A DNA stretch of 64,000 nt, taken from the NCBI GenBank assembly GCA_040954595.2, contig CM082578.2, forward strand, positions 10,292,001-10,356,000, written 5' to 3'. Both the position numbers and the translations under genes were made by a program. This DNA is from Balanoglossus misakiensis. Lineage: Eukaryota; Hemichordata. The notes under the pieces were generated by a model, which was not told where the DNA came from, searched no databases, and saw only the letters and a program-made list of their open reading frames with translations. Below, piece after piece: positions 27,501 through 48,500 of the stretch (positions are counted from its first letter, which is position 1; the number at the start of each line of letters is the position of its first letter).

Positions 27501-30500
27501 TCCAAAAATGACAATTTTTCGACTTTGCGAAATATCAAAATTTCTTCATTTTTTTGAAAAAACCATGGGTTATAGCTCATGAAAATCATCCAAAAATGAC
27601 AATTTTTCGACTTTGCGAAATATCAAAATTTCTTCATTTTTTTGTAAAAACCATGGGTTATAGCTCATGAAAATCATCCAAAAATGACAATTTTTCGACT
27701 TTGCGAAATATCAAAATTTCTTCATTTTTTTGAAAAAACCATGGGTTATAGCTCATGAAAATCATCCAAAAATGACAATTTTTCGACTTTGCGAAATATC
27801 GAAATTTCTTCATTTTTTTGAAAAAACCATGGGTTATAGCTCATGAAAATCATCCAAAAATGACAATTTTTCGACTTTGCGAAATATCGACATTTCTTCA
27901 TTTTTTGAAAAAACCATGGGTTATAGCTCATGAAAATCATCCAAAAATGACAATTTTTCGACTTTGCGAAATATCAAAATTTCTTCATTTTTTTGAAAAA
28001 ACCATGGGTTATAGCTCATGAAAATCATCCAAAAATGACAATTTTTCGACTTGGCGAAATATCGACATTTCTTCATTTTTTGAAAAAACCATGGGTTATA
28101 GCTCATGAAAATCATCCAAAAATGACAATTTTTCGACTTTGCGAAATATCAAAATTTCTTCATTTTTTTGAAAAAACCATGGGTTATAGCTCATGAAAAT
28201 CATCCAAAAATGACAATTTTTCGACTTTGCGAAATATCAAAATTTCTTCATTTTTTTGAAAAAACCATGGGTTATAGCTCATGAAAATCATCCAAAAATG
28301 ACAATTTTTCGACTTTGCGAAATATCAAAATTTCTTCATTTTTTTGAAAAAACCATGGGTTATAGCTCATGAAAATCATCCAAAAATGACAATTTTTCGA
28401 CTTTGCGAAATATCAAAATTTCTTCATTTTTTTGAAAAAACCATGGGTTATAGCTCATGAAAATCATCCAAAAATGACAATTTTTCGACTTTGCGAAATA
28501 TCAAAATTTCTTCATTTTTTTGAAAAAACCATGGGTTATAGCTCATGAAAATCATCCAAAAATGACAATTTTTCGACTTTGCGAAATATCAAAATTTCTT
28601 CATTTTTTTGAAAAAACCATGGGTTATAGCTCATGAAAATTATCCAAAAATGACAATTTTTCGACTTTGCGAAATATCAAAATTTCTTCATTTTTTTGAA
28701 AAAACCATGGGTTATAGCTCATGAAAATCATCCAAAAATGACAATTTTTCGACTTTGCGAAATATCAAAATTTCTTCATTTTTTTGAAAAAACCATGGGT
28801 TATAGCTCATGAAAATCATCCAAAAATGACAATTTTTCGACTTTGCGAAATATCAAAATTTCTTCATTTTTTTGTAAAAACCATGGGTTATAGCTCATGA
28901 AAATCATCCAAAAATGACAATTTTTCGACTTTGCGAAATATCAAAATTTCTTCATTTTTTTGAAAAAACCATGGGTTATAGCTCATGAAAATCATCCAAA
29001 AATGACAATTTTTCGACTTTGCGAAATATCGAAATTTCTTCATTTTTTTGAAAAAACCATGGGTTATAGCTCATGAAAATCATCCAAAAATGACAATTTT
29101 TCGACTTTGCGAAATATCGACATTTCTTCATTTTTTGAAAAAACCATGGGTTATAGCTCATGAAAATCATCCAAAAATGACAATTTTTCGACTTTGCGAA
29201 ATATCAAAATTTCTTCATTTTTTTGAAAAAACCATGGGTTATAGCTCATGAAAATCATCCAAAAATGACAATTTTTCGACTTGGCGAAATATCAAAATTT
29301 CTTCATTTTTTTGAAAAAACCATGGGTTATAGCTCATGAAAATCATCCAAAAATGACAATTTTTCGACTTTGCGAAATATCAAAATTTCTTCATTTTTTG
29401 AAAAAACCATGGGTTATAGCTCATGAAAATCATCCAAAAATGACAATTTTTCGACTTTGCGAAATATCAAAATTTCTTCATTTTTTTGAAAAAACCATGG
29501 GTTATAGCTCATGAAAATCATCCAAAAATGACAATTTTTCGACTTTGCGAAATATCAAAATTTCTTCATTTTTTTGAAAAAACCATGGGTTATAGCTCAT
29601 GAAAATCATCCAAAAATGACAATTTTTCGACTTTGCGAAATATCAAAATTTCTTCATTTTTTTGAAAAAACCATGGGTTATAGCTCATGAAAATCATCCA
29701 AAAATGACAATTTTTCGACTTTGCGAAATATCAAAATTTCTTCATTTTTTTGAAAAAACCATGGGTTATAGCTCATGAAAATCATCCAAAAATGACAATT
29801 TTTCGACTTTGCGAAATATCAAAATTTCTTCATTTTTTTGAAAAAACCATGGGTTATAGCTCATGAAAATCATCCAAAAATGACAATTTTTCGACTTTGC
29901 GAAATATCAAAATTTCTTCATTTTTTTGAAAAAACCATGGGTTATAGCTCATGAAAATCATCCAAAAATGACAATTTTTCGACTTTGCGAAATATCAAAA
30001 TTTCTTCATTTTTTTGAAAAAACCATGGGTTATAGCTCATGAAAATCATCCAAAAATGACAATTTTTCGACTTTGCGAAATATCAAAATTTCTTCATTTT
30101 TTTGAAAAAACCATGGGTTATAGCTCATGAAAATCATCCAAAAATGACAATTTTTCGACTTTGCGAAATATCAAAATTTCTTCATTTTTTTGTAAAAACC
30201 ATGGGTTATAGCTCATGAAAATCATCCAAAAATGACAATTTTTCGACTTTGCGAAATATCAAAATTTCTTCATTTTTTTGAAAAAACCATGGGTTATAGC
30301 TCATGAAAATCATCCAAAAATGACAATTTTTCGACTTTGCGAAATATCAAAATTTCTTCATTTTTTTGAAAAAACCATGGGTTATAGCTCATGAAAATCA
30401 TCCAAAAATGACAATTTTTCGACTTTGCGAAATATCAAAATTTCTTCATTTTTTTGAAAAAACCATGGGTTATAGCTCATGAAAATCATCCAAAAATGAC

Positions 30501-31607
30501 AATTTTTCGACTTTGCGAAATATCAAAATTTCTTCATTTTTTTGTAAAAACCATGGGTTATAGCTCATGAAAATCATCCAAAAATGACAATTTTTCGACT
30601 TTGCGAAATATCAAAATTTCTTCATTTTTTTGAAAAAACCATGGGTTATAGCTCATGAAAATCATCCAAAAATGACAATTTTTCGACTTTGCGAAATATC
30701 AAAATTTCTTCATTTTTTTGAAAAAACCATGGGTTATAGCTCATGAAAATCATCCAAAAATGACAATTTTTCGACTTTGCGAAATATCAAAATTTCTTCA
30801 TTTTTTTGAAAAAACCATGGGTTATAGCTCATGAAAATCATCCAAAAATGACAATTTTTCGACTTTGCGAAATATCAAAATTTCTTCATTTTTTTGAAAA
30901 AACCATGGGTTATAGCTCATGAAAATCATCCAAAAATGACAATTTTTCGACTTTGCGAAATATCAAAATTTCTTCATTTTTTTGAAAAAACCATGGGTTA
31001 TAGCTCATGAAAATCATCCAAAAATGACAATTTTTCGACTTTGCGAAATATCAAAATTTCTTCATTTTTTTGAAAAAACCATGGGTTATAGCTCATTAAA
31101 ATCATCCAAAAATGACAATTTTTCGACTTTGCGAAATATCAAAATTTCTTCATTTTTTTGAAAAAACCATGGGTTATAGCTCATGAAAATCATCCAAAAA
31201 TGACAATTTTTCGACTTTGCGAAATATCAAAATTTCTTCATTTTTTTGAAAAAACCATGGGTTATAGCTCATGAAAATCATCCAAAAATGACAATTTTTC
31301 GACTTCGCGAAATATCAAAATTTCTTCATTTTTTTGAAAAAACCATGGGTTATAGCTCATGAAAATCATCCAAAAATGACAATTTTTCGACTTTGCGAAA
31401 TATCAAAATTTCTTCATTTTTTTGAAAAAAACATGGGTTATAGCTCATGAAAATCATCCAAAAATGACAATTTTTCGACTTTGTGAAAATTCAAAATTCC
31501 TTCATTTTTTGAAAAAAAAAATCATGGGTTATAGCTCATGAAAATCATCAAAAATGACAATTTTTCGACTTTGCGAAGTTTCAAAATTTCTTCATGTAAA
31601 AAAAACT
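12519..31607 (+). repeat. ~19-kb tandem array of an 88-bp AT-rich minisatellite (about 217 copies)
   Basis: The monomer contains CCATGGGTTATAGCTCATGA, then an A5 tract, TGACAATTTTTCGACTTTGC, and a T7 tract followed by GAAAAAA. The period is 88 bp in the core, with 87-bp variants that lack one T. Core monomers are nearly identical. Monomers at both edges are diverged: GAAAATTC or GAAAGTTC replaces GAAATATC before about 12.8 kb and after about 31.4 kb. This is the pattern expected from unequal exchange. Sequence variants such as TTGGCG, TATCGACA, a TGTAAAAA spacer and an extra G in CATGGGG recur in blocks, which shows higher-order duplication. There are no unique spacers, transposon ends or conserved protein. 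The 64-96-residue open frames arise where 87-bp variants keep the frame. Confidence 0.97.
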
Positions 31608-31608
31608 C

Positions 31609-32180
<572 letters not shown>

Positions 32181-33727
32181 TTATAGGCGTCTTGACACCC
32201 TAAGAACGGCTTGTGATTACAATCACAATGACTGCGTTGAGAACGCGACTAGTCAATATGCTGCATGGATGGCCGACCCAGATAATCTAAGGTAAAGTAA
32301 ATATGCAGCGCCATGACAATGTACGCACCATAAAAGACGTCTTTCATCCATTTCAGTATAAATTGATTCAAGTTGCCTTTCGCGATTATTTTGATTTTAC
32401 ACCGAGGGCGCGACCCTGAATCTGAATCGTCACTGACTTTCATGACGATATTCTTAAACTTTCGTGTTCACCGTATTCTGTAGAATTGAAGAGAACATGC
32501 GCAGTACCGTCTACTGCACAGCCATCCGTCACGGTGGCGACGCGGAGTGGGAATTTGCATATGGACGACAAAAAGTGGACGAGAACGAACGATCGCGCCT
32601 GCAGTCGGCTCTAGCTTGCAGCAGAACACCTTGGACCCTGCAAAGGTTTGTGAGTCCATGGAGGGAAATGTTTTGAATTGAAAAGAAAATGCTAGAAATA
32701 GGCAAAAGTAGATGGAAAGAGTTTGTCTTTTACTGATCCTATATAGAAACGGTTTTGCTGCCAGTAGGAACATGTTTCAGATTATACGGCCGAGGGTAAG
32801 GTTAGTAAATAAATAAATAAATAATGCGATATGCCTTCCTGCTTGACTATTTTTTGCAACAGATATATGGAAGATGCTTTGGAAGGTGACGAATTCAGCG
32901 CATCGACAACCATAGGCTACGTCAGAGACAACTCAGGGCTGGGCTTTGATTTGGCTTGGGATTTCACCGTGGTCAATTTTGACAGCTTACACGAAGAGTA
33001 TGTACGAATTAAACATACCTTGACCTCTGAAGAACTTGACGAATGTACAGTCTCACAAGATGACAAGGCCTTATGATTTTTTGGTCAACTGAAGTGACCA
33101 TAAATTTTTGAATATGGTAACACGAATGAACTTGAATGTCATATTGAACATTTTCAGCCTGACTGTCTTTTTGGCGATATTTAAACGGCCTTTATAAGCG
33201 GTAGACTGACCAATAACATTTGCTCTTTCAGGTACGGGGACGACGCATACGATATCGTGTATACATTTGCCACCAAAATGAACAATGCACGGGATTTACA
33301 ACAGGTGGGTTGCTTCTTTATTAAGGGTGTGGATCGGTCGATAATAAAGTTAACAGACTCATAAATATTTGGTAACATTACCTGTGGGTATAGAAATGTT
33401 CTCCATTCTTCACTTATTTATAATCTCTACATATTCACGTGTGCACCGATTTTCATTTTTATATTCCCTGAAGACAATATCTGATTACAGTAGTGGTCAC
33501 ACTGGGCTAATTGAGAATCGAACTAGCTCGCTTAAACATCTTGTTCATACTTCTGTTCTTGTCGTCAGCTGAATAATTTTGGCGCCAAATACTACGACAT
33601 GCCGGGCGCTGCTGCAAACAATTTTTACATTGCTGTCGACAAAGTGCAAGTCAACATTGACTGGGTGAAGAGAAATAAGGACGACATCCGGGCATTCTTA
33701 GAAGCCATCGTTCATAATATCAGTTAA
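32181..33727 (+). CDS. Gene A (or a separate paralog), 3' part: last five exons of an aminopeptidase N-like protein
   Basis: Encodes the end of the C-terminal helical (ERAP1_C-like) domain. Exons: 32181-32291, 32484-32645, 32863-32997, 33232-33304, 33569-33727, ending in TAA at 33725. Lengths (111, 162, 135, 73, 159) and phases match the last five exons of genes B and C, allowing a few codons. The fourth-last exon carries the conserved RSTVYC and DAEWEFA motifs, followed by the LACSRTPW segment, and the third-last has YVRDNSGLG. No stop codon or frameshift is seen. It is placed with the 5' fragment at 1899 because orientation and order fit. The seven exons between are absent and the join crosses an unsized gap, so the two halves could also belong to two different tandem genes. 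The 3' exons look closest to gene C, while exon 1 of the 5' part looks closer to gene D. Confidence 0.88.
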
Positions 33728-34677
33728 AAGTTATTAAAGTGTCGTGGAGAGTAAATCAGTACTATGGTAACAACCTTGATTGCTTTCAGAAATTGTACAC
33801 GTTTCGCACTCACGGAGGGTGGTTTAAACGGTCAAACGATCAAAAATGGAGGGCATTCTAATTTTCGGGTGAAGAATTTGAAAAGACAGTTCATAGCACC
33901 GTGCACCACAGAAAGGGAGAAAATAGTTTCTCATTCTCTGTGGCAGCACCGTCTTCCTCTACTGTGCATTTTTTACACTTCAAACATATCTGTACATAAT
34001 TTTGTATGAAATAAACAACCCGGCTATACTGTATATTTTGACTCATCTTTCAATACGAATGTTGTACGTTGTTGTACGTTAACATTATTGTACTTTCAAA
34101 TGGCGCAGCGTCCCTGATAAGCTTTTCAACAATGCAAGTTTCAGCTTGACATGCTGAATTGCCAACAATACACGGATATGTCAGATCTATGTTTAGCGAC
34201 GAGTAACGAATGGATCTAAATAAAGACCAGTCTAACGTAAGTAAAATTTCCTGTTTAACGTCCACTAAAATGTCTAAGTCGGGAGCTCAGGTAAACACAC
34301 AAAGTCACTTTTAGTCCCACACATGGCACAGGTGGCCGTACGTGGATGGAGGCACAGTGCTTGCGAAGAACGTGTTTTGAGAGTACAGCCACGATTTTCT
34401 GGGTGTGTGTGTGTGTTTTCCTCGAAGACCTCTATCTAAAAAAACAACTTGACTTGCAGCGACGCGAAACACAGAATTTGCCTTTGTCGGCCTCATAGGA
34501 TTGAATAGACGCAACATTTACATAGAATATACACTTATCTTCGCCCCTATACCTCTTCGCAAACATTTACAGGCGGTGGTGACTGCGGATATTCACGTAT
34601 CGAACTTTTAACTCAAAAGCTTTGCGCCTCATTTTGGATCAGTTCCTCTCTCGCGATATTTGGCATCGGCTTTCTAA
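33728..34677 (+). other. 3' UTR of gene A and spacer to gene B
   Basis: Contains the probable gene A polyadenylation signal at 34010 and the gene B upstream region. A 9-bp direct repeat (GTTGTACGT twice) lies near 34063-34080, and a short GT run near 34402. No other gene is recognised. Confidence 0.5.
34010..34015 (+). promoter_or_regulatory. Probable polyadenylation signal AATAAA, gene A 3' part
   Basis: Canonical AATAAA 283 nt after the stop codon, followed by T-rich and GT-containing sequence. An ATTAAA only about 6 nt after the stop is too close to be the likely signal. Confidence 0.6.
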
Positions 34678-41603
<6,926 letters not shown>

Positions 41604-42511
41604 CGTCAAATCGTCGCCGGATTGATATTCTGCATTTTTCGGAGTGTTACAACCAAACCTTCAAAACATGTAAATCCACGACGAATGTTTGTCAGTCTGG
41701 TGATCGCACAGTTGGACATCGACGAAGTGCATATCTAAGCGTTTCAAATTAAAGATGTCTTTGACAACCAATGACTGCATGGCTTCTGATTTAGTGTGAC
41801 GTCACGGTGTGGACTTAAAATGATAACAGGCGACTGCATTATATCATAATATTATATAGTATAATGAGAATAATCCATTATTGCAAGGGGAATGACCCCG
41901 AAAGCACTAAGGAACAGGCCTCAGTTCGCTATCTTTGTCTAAACTTCGCTATCTAGTATAAATAACAATTCACACGCCACGTTTGCACACGGGCTATAGT
42001 ATAGGGCTCCAAAATTCGACATTATTATAAAATGCCTGATTTCACGCACTATGTTCGTACTCATTACTCAACAATAGTAACTACCCTGGCAGATTTCGCT
42101 TTCTTTAATACTGCGCACACTAGTTATAGATTCTATACATGTATCTATCGATCAATTGGCAATCAATCATGATACGGTTGTTCAACCCAGGTACTGGTCG
42201 CTCTTTGTGTCCTGTGCTCAAGTTCCAGTATAGTCTCGCATGTCACAGTCTATCATAATCTTTGTGGGTGGTCGACGTCTAGGCAATCATAACAGTAATC
42301 GGCTGAGGAGCATATACAGCCATGCTGGACAGGTTTCATAACTGGGCGTGTTTATTTTCCACTCACGATACACGAGACAGTTCGGTCATCAATCATATTT
42401 CGAGTCAAAGGTCAACACGAACCAATAAACTTCGAAGTTTCCACCTCCCTTGGGAGTCGCTTTTCTGCGGTATCACCTAAATCGTGGACTGTCTAAATTT
42501 ACCTCGCAAAA
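41604..42511 (+). other. 3' UTR of gene B and spacer to gene C
   Basis: Less than 1 kb separates the gene B stop from the gene C start, so the gene C promoter must be compact or overlap the end of gene B. No TATA box close to the gene C ATG and no other gene is recognised. Confidence 0.5.
41748..41753 (+). promoter_or_regulatory. Probable polyadenylation signal ATTAAA, gene B
   Basis: The common ATTAAA variant, 144 nt after the stop codon, followed by T- and GT-rich sequence. Gene C has ATTAAA at nearly the same distance. Confidence 0.55.
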
Positions 42512-45500
42512 ATGGTGGCAGATCCCGAAATTGGCAAAAAGTCGACGAATGGCTGCGTTGTCACCAAGACTGCCGGCTTTGCAGTTCTGTTCATCGTATG
42601 CCTTCTCGTTGCCGGGGCTGCCTTGTTGGCTTACTACCTGCCCGAGAGAGAATGCACCGCCGCGCCGCCTCCGACAGTCAGCGAACCCGTGGAAAGTAGA
42701 ATGCCGACACCGGTAGAGGTCCCCGACGTTCCGCCGACCGTGGAGGGAAGACTGCCCGACACCCTGATACCCTATCACTACAACGTGCGCCTGAAGGCAT
42801 ATCTGGATGACGAAGACTATCCGGCCGGGGAAAAGTTCCTCGACATCCGGGGAAGCACGAAAATATTCGTGAACTGCTCGAGGTCGACCAACGACATCTA
42901 CCTCCACATAAAGAGCGTGTCCATCGACGCGGCCAGCATCGATATCTGGGACATCACGGGAGGACAGGAACGACAGATTTCGGTGTCGTCAACTGACGAT
43001 TCCGAAGTGGAGGAAAATCAGTGGTATATCATCAGAACCGCGCAACAGCTCCAGCAAAATCACCACTACACAATCCAACTAAGTCACGTGGGTACTTTGG
43101 ACCAGAGCGATTATCTAGGCTTCTACTACGCTGGATATGAAGAATATGGAATTCAAAAGTAAGTGCATGGACTTCGTGTCAAGAAAATATATACCGCTAA
43201 ATCAAGTAGAAGATCTGGAACCCATCCCGATCTTCCTGGTATTACTTCCGCAATCATCTTCAAATCTTTCACTTAACTCTTTCTTATCTGCCCGGGTATT
43301 TGCTACGAAACTGAAGGACTCGTGAATCAGACGGAAAATTCCGCAACTAACATGCCACTGATCGTTAGCTTGCAAACCCCAATTAAAGAAGTAATTGCAT
43401 TTTTATCTGATCTAGATTTCTTACGTCATTGGATGACCCTGCACAGTTGTCATCGAGCGCGGGCTGATATTACGCGACATCTAAGAAATATTTGATGATT
43501 GTGTTTGCAGGAATCTCAGTCAAACCATGGAAGTGGTCACGTGCGACACGACAGTTAACAGTATAATACCCCCTTGCTATTTCAGTGATAAGAAAGGGGA
43601 GGATACAGGGCTTAGAGTCGCTCTTTTGTCGTTAACTGATTTTTGCTTCATGTGCATCTCGTAATGCCCTCGTTGCGTATATTTTGGCGGCGATGGAACA
43701 CTATTACTTTGGTGCTCGTAATAGGCCATATACACAACAAAATGGAGAACCAATCAATCTTGGCGGTAAAATAAAAAAATAAAACTTGTGTAGCACTTTT
43801 CACTTCAATTCTCGTTCACATACATGTACTTCTTCAATGCGTCATAAGAATATGTATTTCTGATCAGTTTGCTCATGCCCACATTGGATTGTCTTACATG
43901 TACGTTGGTGATTTATCGCGCGCCGGTATTTGTCATAAAGCCATTTCACATAAAAATCGTTCATATATGCCATCTGATATGTCTTTGTTCGGTATGTTGA
44001 CATTGTCAACATGTCAACATACCGAACGTGACAACCAATTCGCTAACAATACATTACTCCGGTTTTCTTTACAGGAGGTTCGCGGCGACCCAGTTTGAAT
44101 CAAGACACGCTCGACGTGCGTTCCCTTGCTTCGACGAGCCAGCAATGAAAGCTACTTTCAATACCACGCTGGTCTATCGTCCCGGTCGCATGGCACTCTC
44201 GAACACTGACGTCATCAGAAATGAAACGTCCCAAGACAGTGTTGGCAACGTTTGGATCGAAACGCAATATGAGAAGACTGTCGAAATGTCAACGTATCTC
44301 AATGCTTATACCATTGGAGACTGGTCATGTATACATAACACCACAAGTCACGAAACAACGGTAAAAATACAGTCTGCATCTAAGCATGTCTCCCTGTAAT
44401 TTCCACGATCCCGAAGTTATTTACATGTAGATGTTCAACAAAATATACACTATACCTAAATGCATGTACTTCAGATATTTCATTTCATCCCCAGTTTGGC
44501 GTATGCAGTCAGCCCTCCCTGATTCATCAGGCTGAATATGCTCTCTACGTCGGCATGGATCAGATAACAATGTTCGAAGACCTGTTCGCTATGGGGTACC
44601 ATCTCCCAAAGATGGGTGAGTATCCGTCAATTTTCTTCTTTTAATCGAAGATAGCTGCACTATTCAATTCGTCTTTGAAGTGAAGCAGTGAAGTGTTATA
44701 TTTCTGAGTACGCCCCAACATATCAAAGAACAAACTGACTGTTCACATGTACAAAGAAGTGATTTTGCTTTGTAGAGAATTCCAATTTCGAAACGTTGTT
44801 TCTCTTACTCTATTAACAGATATGCCAGCCGTGCCAGTCTTCGCACCAGGTGCCATGGAAAACTGGGGCTTGATTCTCTATCGTGAAATCTACATTATCT
44901 ATGACCCGGATGTTCACACAGCGGCGCGTAAGAAGGGCGTGGCTGCAGTAATCGCCCACGAGCTGGCCCACCAGGTAACCGTTTTGTGTCCTTGCCCACA
45001 ATTCAATTATTATAATACGGTTTGACTCTCTAGCATGACGTAAAGCAACAATTTGAGCGCCTCCACATGCTCACGAGAGCATCAATTAACATTTTTTTTT
45101 ATAAATGAGCACGTAGAAAAGTGGACGTGACTATCTAAGCTTTTAAGATTCATCAGTAGGGAAATCGTTTATCGCCAATTCCTCTTCAGTGGTTTGGTAA
45201 TGCCGTGACGATGGAGTGGTGGAACGATCTGTGGCTGAACGAGGGATTTGCTACATTTTTTCAATACTATGGACTGGATTATTCCGAGAAAGGTTACGAG
45301 ACGGTAAGCGTACCGACATACATACTGTACACTAGTCAAACTTGAATCCCGTTTGGCCAATTACAGCTACTTCTGTGATATGTGGAGCTATCTCGTCAAT
45401 CTTTGGTCATATTTACATGCTGTCCGTCATCGGTGTATATTTAGTTGTTGCGTTTGCTTCTTGATTTATTTTAAACCGATTTCTGGTTTACTCCTCATTT

Positions 45501-48500
45501 CAGTTTGATCAGTTTTTCCTGAAAGACAACACTTACCGCGCGTTTGCATCCGACCAAGTGGGAACGTCAAGACCAGTGGTAACACCGACGACATCTGGCC
45601 GCATGATTTATCAGAAGGTGACACTGAAGTTGTTAAACATATTATGTTCTTCCCGCCGATTTCTGCGCTGAACATAGCAAACTAGTCACGTGGTCACTGG
45701 CGTGCTGCACGTTGTTCTAACAATAATTCAAAGGCCAAGGAGTCTGGGCATGGTGGTCAGAGCGAGATGGCGACTTTGCATGTACTCAAATAATGTTGGC
45801 ATTTTCCATTTTCTGGTCACAGGGAGGCGTTCTTATCGAGATGATGCGGAGCTTTCTCGGCGAAGACGTTCTCTTTGAAGGGTTCAGACGTTATTTGAAG
45901 AGACATGAATGGGGTAACACCGTCACTGACGATCTGTGGCAGTCGCTGACTGAGGTGAGAAACCACTTGTTGGAATTGTGATGAATTCACTCAATGTTGG
46001 CACTACATTTTCCGAAGTCTACAAGTTCTTCAATACGTCTATATGACTTCTTGCAGACACAAGAAGATTTGTCCGGTGTGAGCATGAAAGAGAGCCTGGG
46101 CTACGACATGAAAGATCTGATGGACACGTGGTTTCTACAAATGGGTTTCCCCGTCGTGAAATTAACGAGAACGTCGACAAACCTGGTGACCGCGACGCAA
46201 GAGCAATTCTTTCTCGATCCAAATGATTCACCGAAGGACAAGTATTACACCAACCTCGGGTTAGAAAATGTTTGTCAAACGTACATCATATGACGAATAG
46301 AAAAAAAGAACACAACAATTAAGCTGCTCTATTTACTTTCTAATGCGGACTTGACGTTGAAGTTTGTTTCAAGTCCATTTAGGGGAGCGTCAACCGACAG
46401 TAGTGATTATTGAGACGCCTAAAGTCAATCCACGGGGGAGACTTGGAGAGACAGAACTAGAGAGAGATAGACAGACAGACTGACTGACTGAGATAGAGAA
46501 GGGGAGAGGTAACACAGAGTCAGAGGTCCGTTGAGAATGAAAAATACACAGAGAGAAAGAGTCCATAATTAAAATTAATTCTTTTGACAGTTATGCTTGG
46601 CACATTCCCCTGACGTATACATACGAAGGTGAAATGGAGTTCCACGACCCAAAACGATTATGGCTGCACAAAACTGGAGGTCAGTATAATCTTTCTTCAT
46701 AGTCGCGTGATGTGCAATCCGAGCTGGCCTGTGGAGAGTTATTGTAGATACATAGTAGTTCTGTTGAATTGCTTGCATAAATTATTTTTATAATCAAGCT
46801 CTAAGAAAGACTGATTTATTTTCGTTCTTTGTGACACAGGTTCCGTAGTCATGAACGGAATGACTAATTTACACTGGTACATCGCCAATGTCAATCAATC
46901 AGCGTACATTCGCGTGAACTATGACGTCGACAATTGGAGGAAGTTGGCCAAGCAGCTGCAGTATGACCACAAGGTGAGTGACACCCACTGACAACCGATT
47001 AAAGAGACATCAATCAGATATATGGTGATTTCTAACAGCTGTTCGGTGAAGCAAATGAAATGTGGCAGTGATAAGCAACGATGGAATTAACGAATTCGTC
47101 ATCAAATCAATGCACATAATTTAATTCAATTTAATTTTGTGAAGGCTATACCAGTAAGAAATCGAGCCCATCTCATCGACGATGCATTCCACCTGGGCCA
47201 AGCTCATCATCTGGATCACGTGGTCGCCCTGGAAATGATCGAATATCTCAGCAAAGAAAATGAGTACATGCCGTGGCAGGCCTTTGTAGCTGACCAATAC
47301 TACACCAAGTACATGCTGTGGCGGACATTTGCATACGGAACCTACGAAGTAAGTAAACCCTTTACATCACACCCTGGTCAGTTGAATTGTTTGGACGTCG
47401 GGCCGTGCAACAGAATTAAATTGTGTACTTTCACACATGTGAATTTCCTTTCTTTGTCACCTAACTCCCATCAATTGTAAATCCATTTTTTTTTACTTTT
47501 TCTCGCAAGAAATACATCCGACAACTTATGTCAGCAAATTACGACTCGATGGGCTGGGAATTCGATTACAGAAATGAAGACACGGATTAGTAAGTTCATT
47601 CATAGACTCTGGAGCTCCGGGGTCTATGGTTTACCCAGCAATTTTAATGTTCGACTTTATTTTATTATGTTCTTGCATGCATTTGAATTTTTAACACCTA
47701 AACACGCTTGTGTTTTTACACCCAGTTACAGACGTCTAGATACCTTACGAGTATCATGTGACTACAGCCATCCGGACTGCGTCGAAACTGCGTCTGCGCA
47801 GTTCAAAGCATGGATGACAGATCCAGACAATAACCTGTATGTACTTAAAGAGATGACGGGGTCATTTCTAAAGTAATGGATATATTGAGACATTTCTTTA
47901 ATCTAGAAACGAATTTCAGGTTCCCATTTCTGTGCCAGAAAGTGTGACGCCTCTTTCTCGCGTCCGACATTTTTTGTGACTACATTGAAAGTGAAGAAAA
48001 TGTGAATGTCATTGCTGACACTTCATCCCTTGATAATTAACTCTTACCAATCCCATGTTTTTCCTTGTCAACAGGATTGAACCGGACATGCGCAGTAATG
48101 TGTACTGCGCTGCAATCCGTTACGGAACGGATGCAGAATGGCAATTTGCATACGAACGACAGAAAGATGACAGTGGCGAAAGATCAAGATTACAGTCTGC
48201 TATGGCTTGCAGCAGGGAGTCTTGGACCTTACAAAGGTGAATCATTAAAATAGCTTTGGGGGGGGGGGGGAGAAATTGTAGTTGATGTCCTTCAACAACA
48301 TACACGCAAACATAATGATATCAAAAATATGACATTCCCTTCAAATCAATTCCGATCTCCCATTCTAGATATATGGAAGAAGCTTTGGAAGGCAACCTGT
48401 TTAACTCCAGGACTGTTATAGGCTATGTCAGAGACAATTCGGGGCTTGGATTCGATCTAGCTTGGGATTTTACCGTTGCAAACTTTGACGCGCTGAAAAC

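Noticed and set aside
13943-29514. Many 64-96-residue open frames on both strands in the 88-bp array
   Set aside because: They appear only where 87-bp variants keep the frame for two or three monomers, and they occur on both strands at once. 88 is not a multiple of 3, so no continuous protein is possible.
12519-31607. CRISPR-like array
   Set aside because: Monomers are contiguous with no unique spacers, and the locus is eukaryotic.
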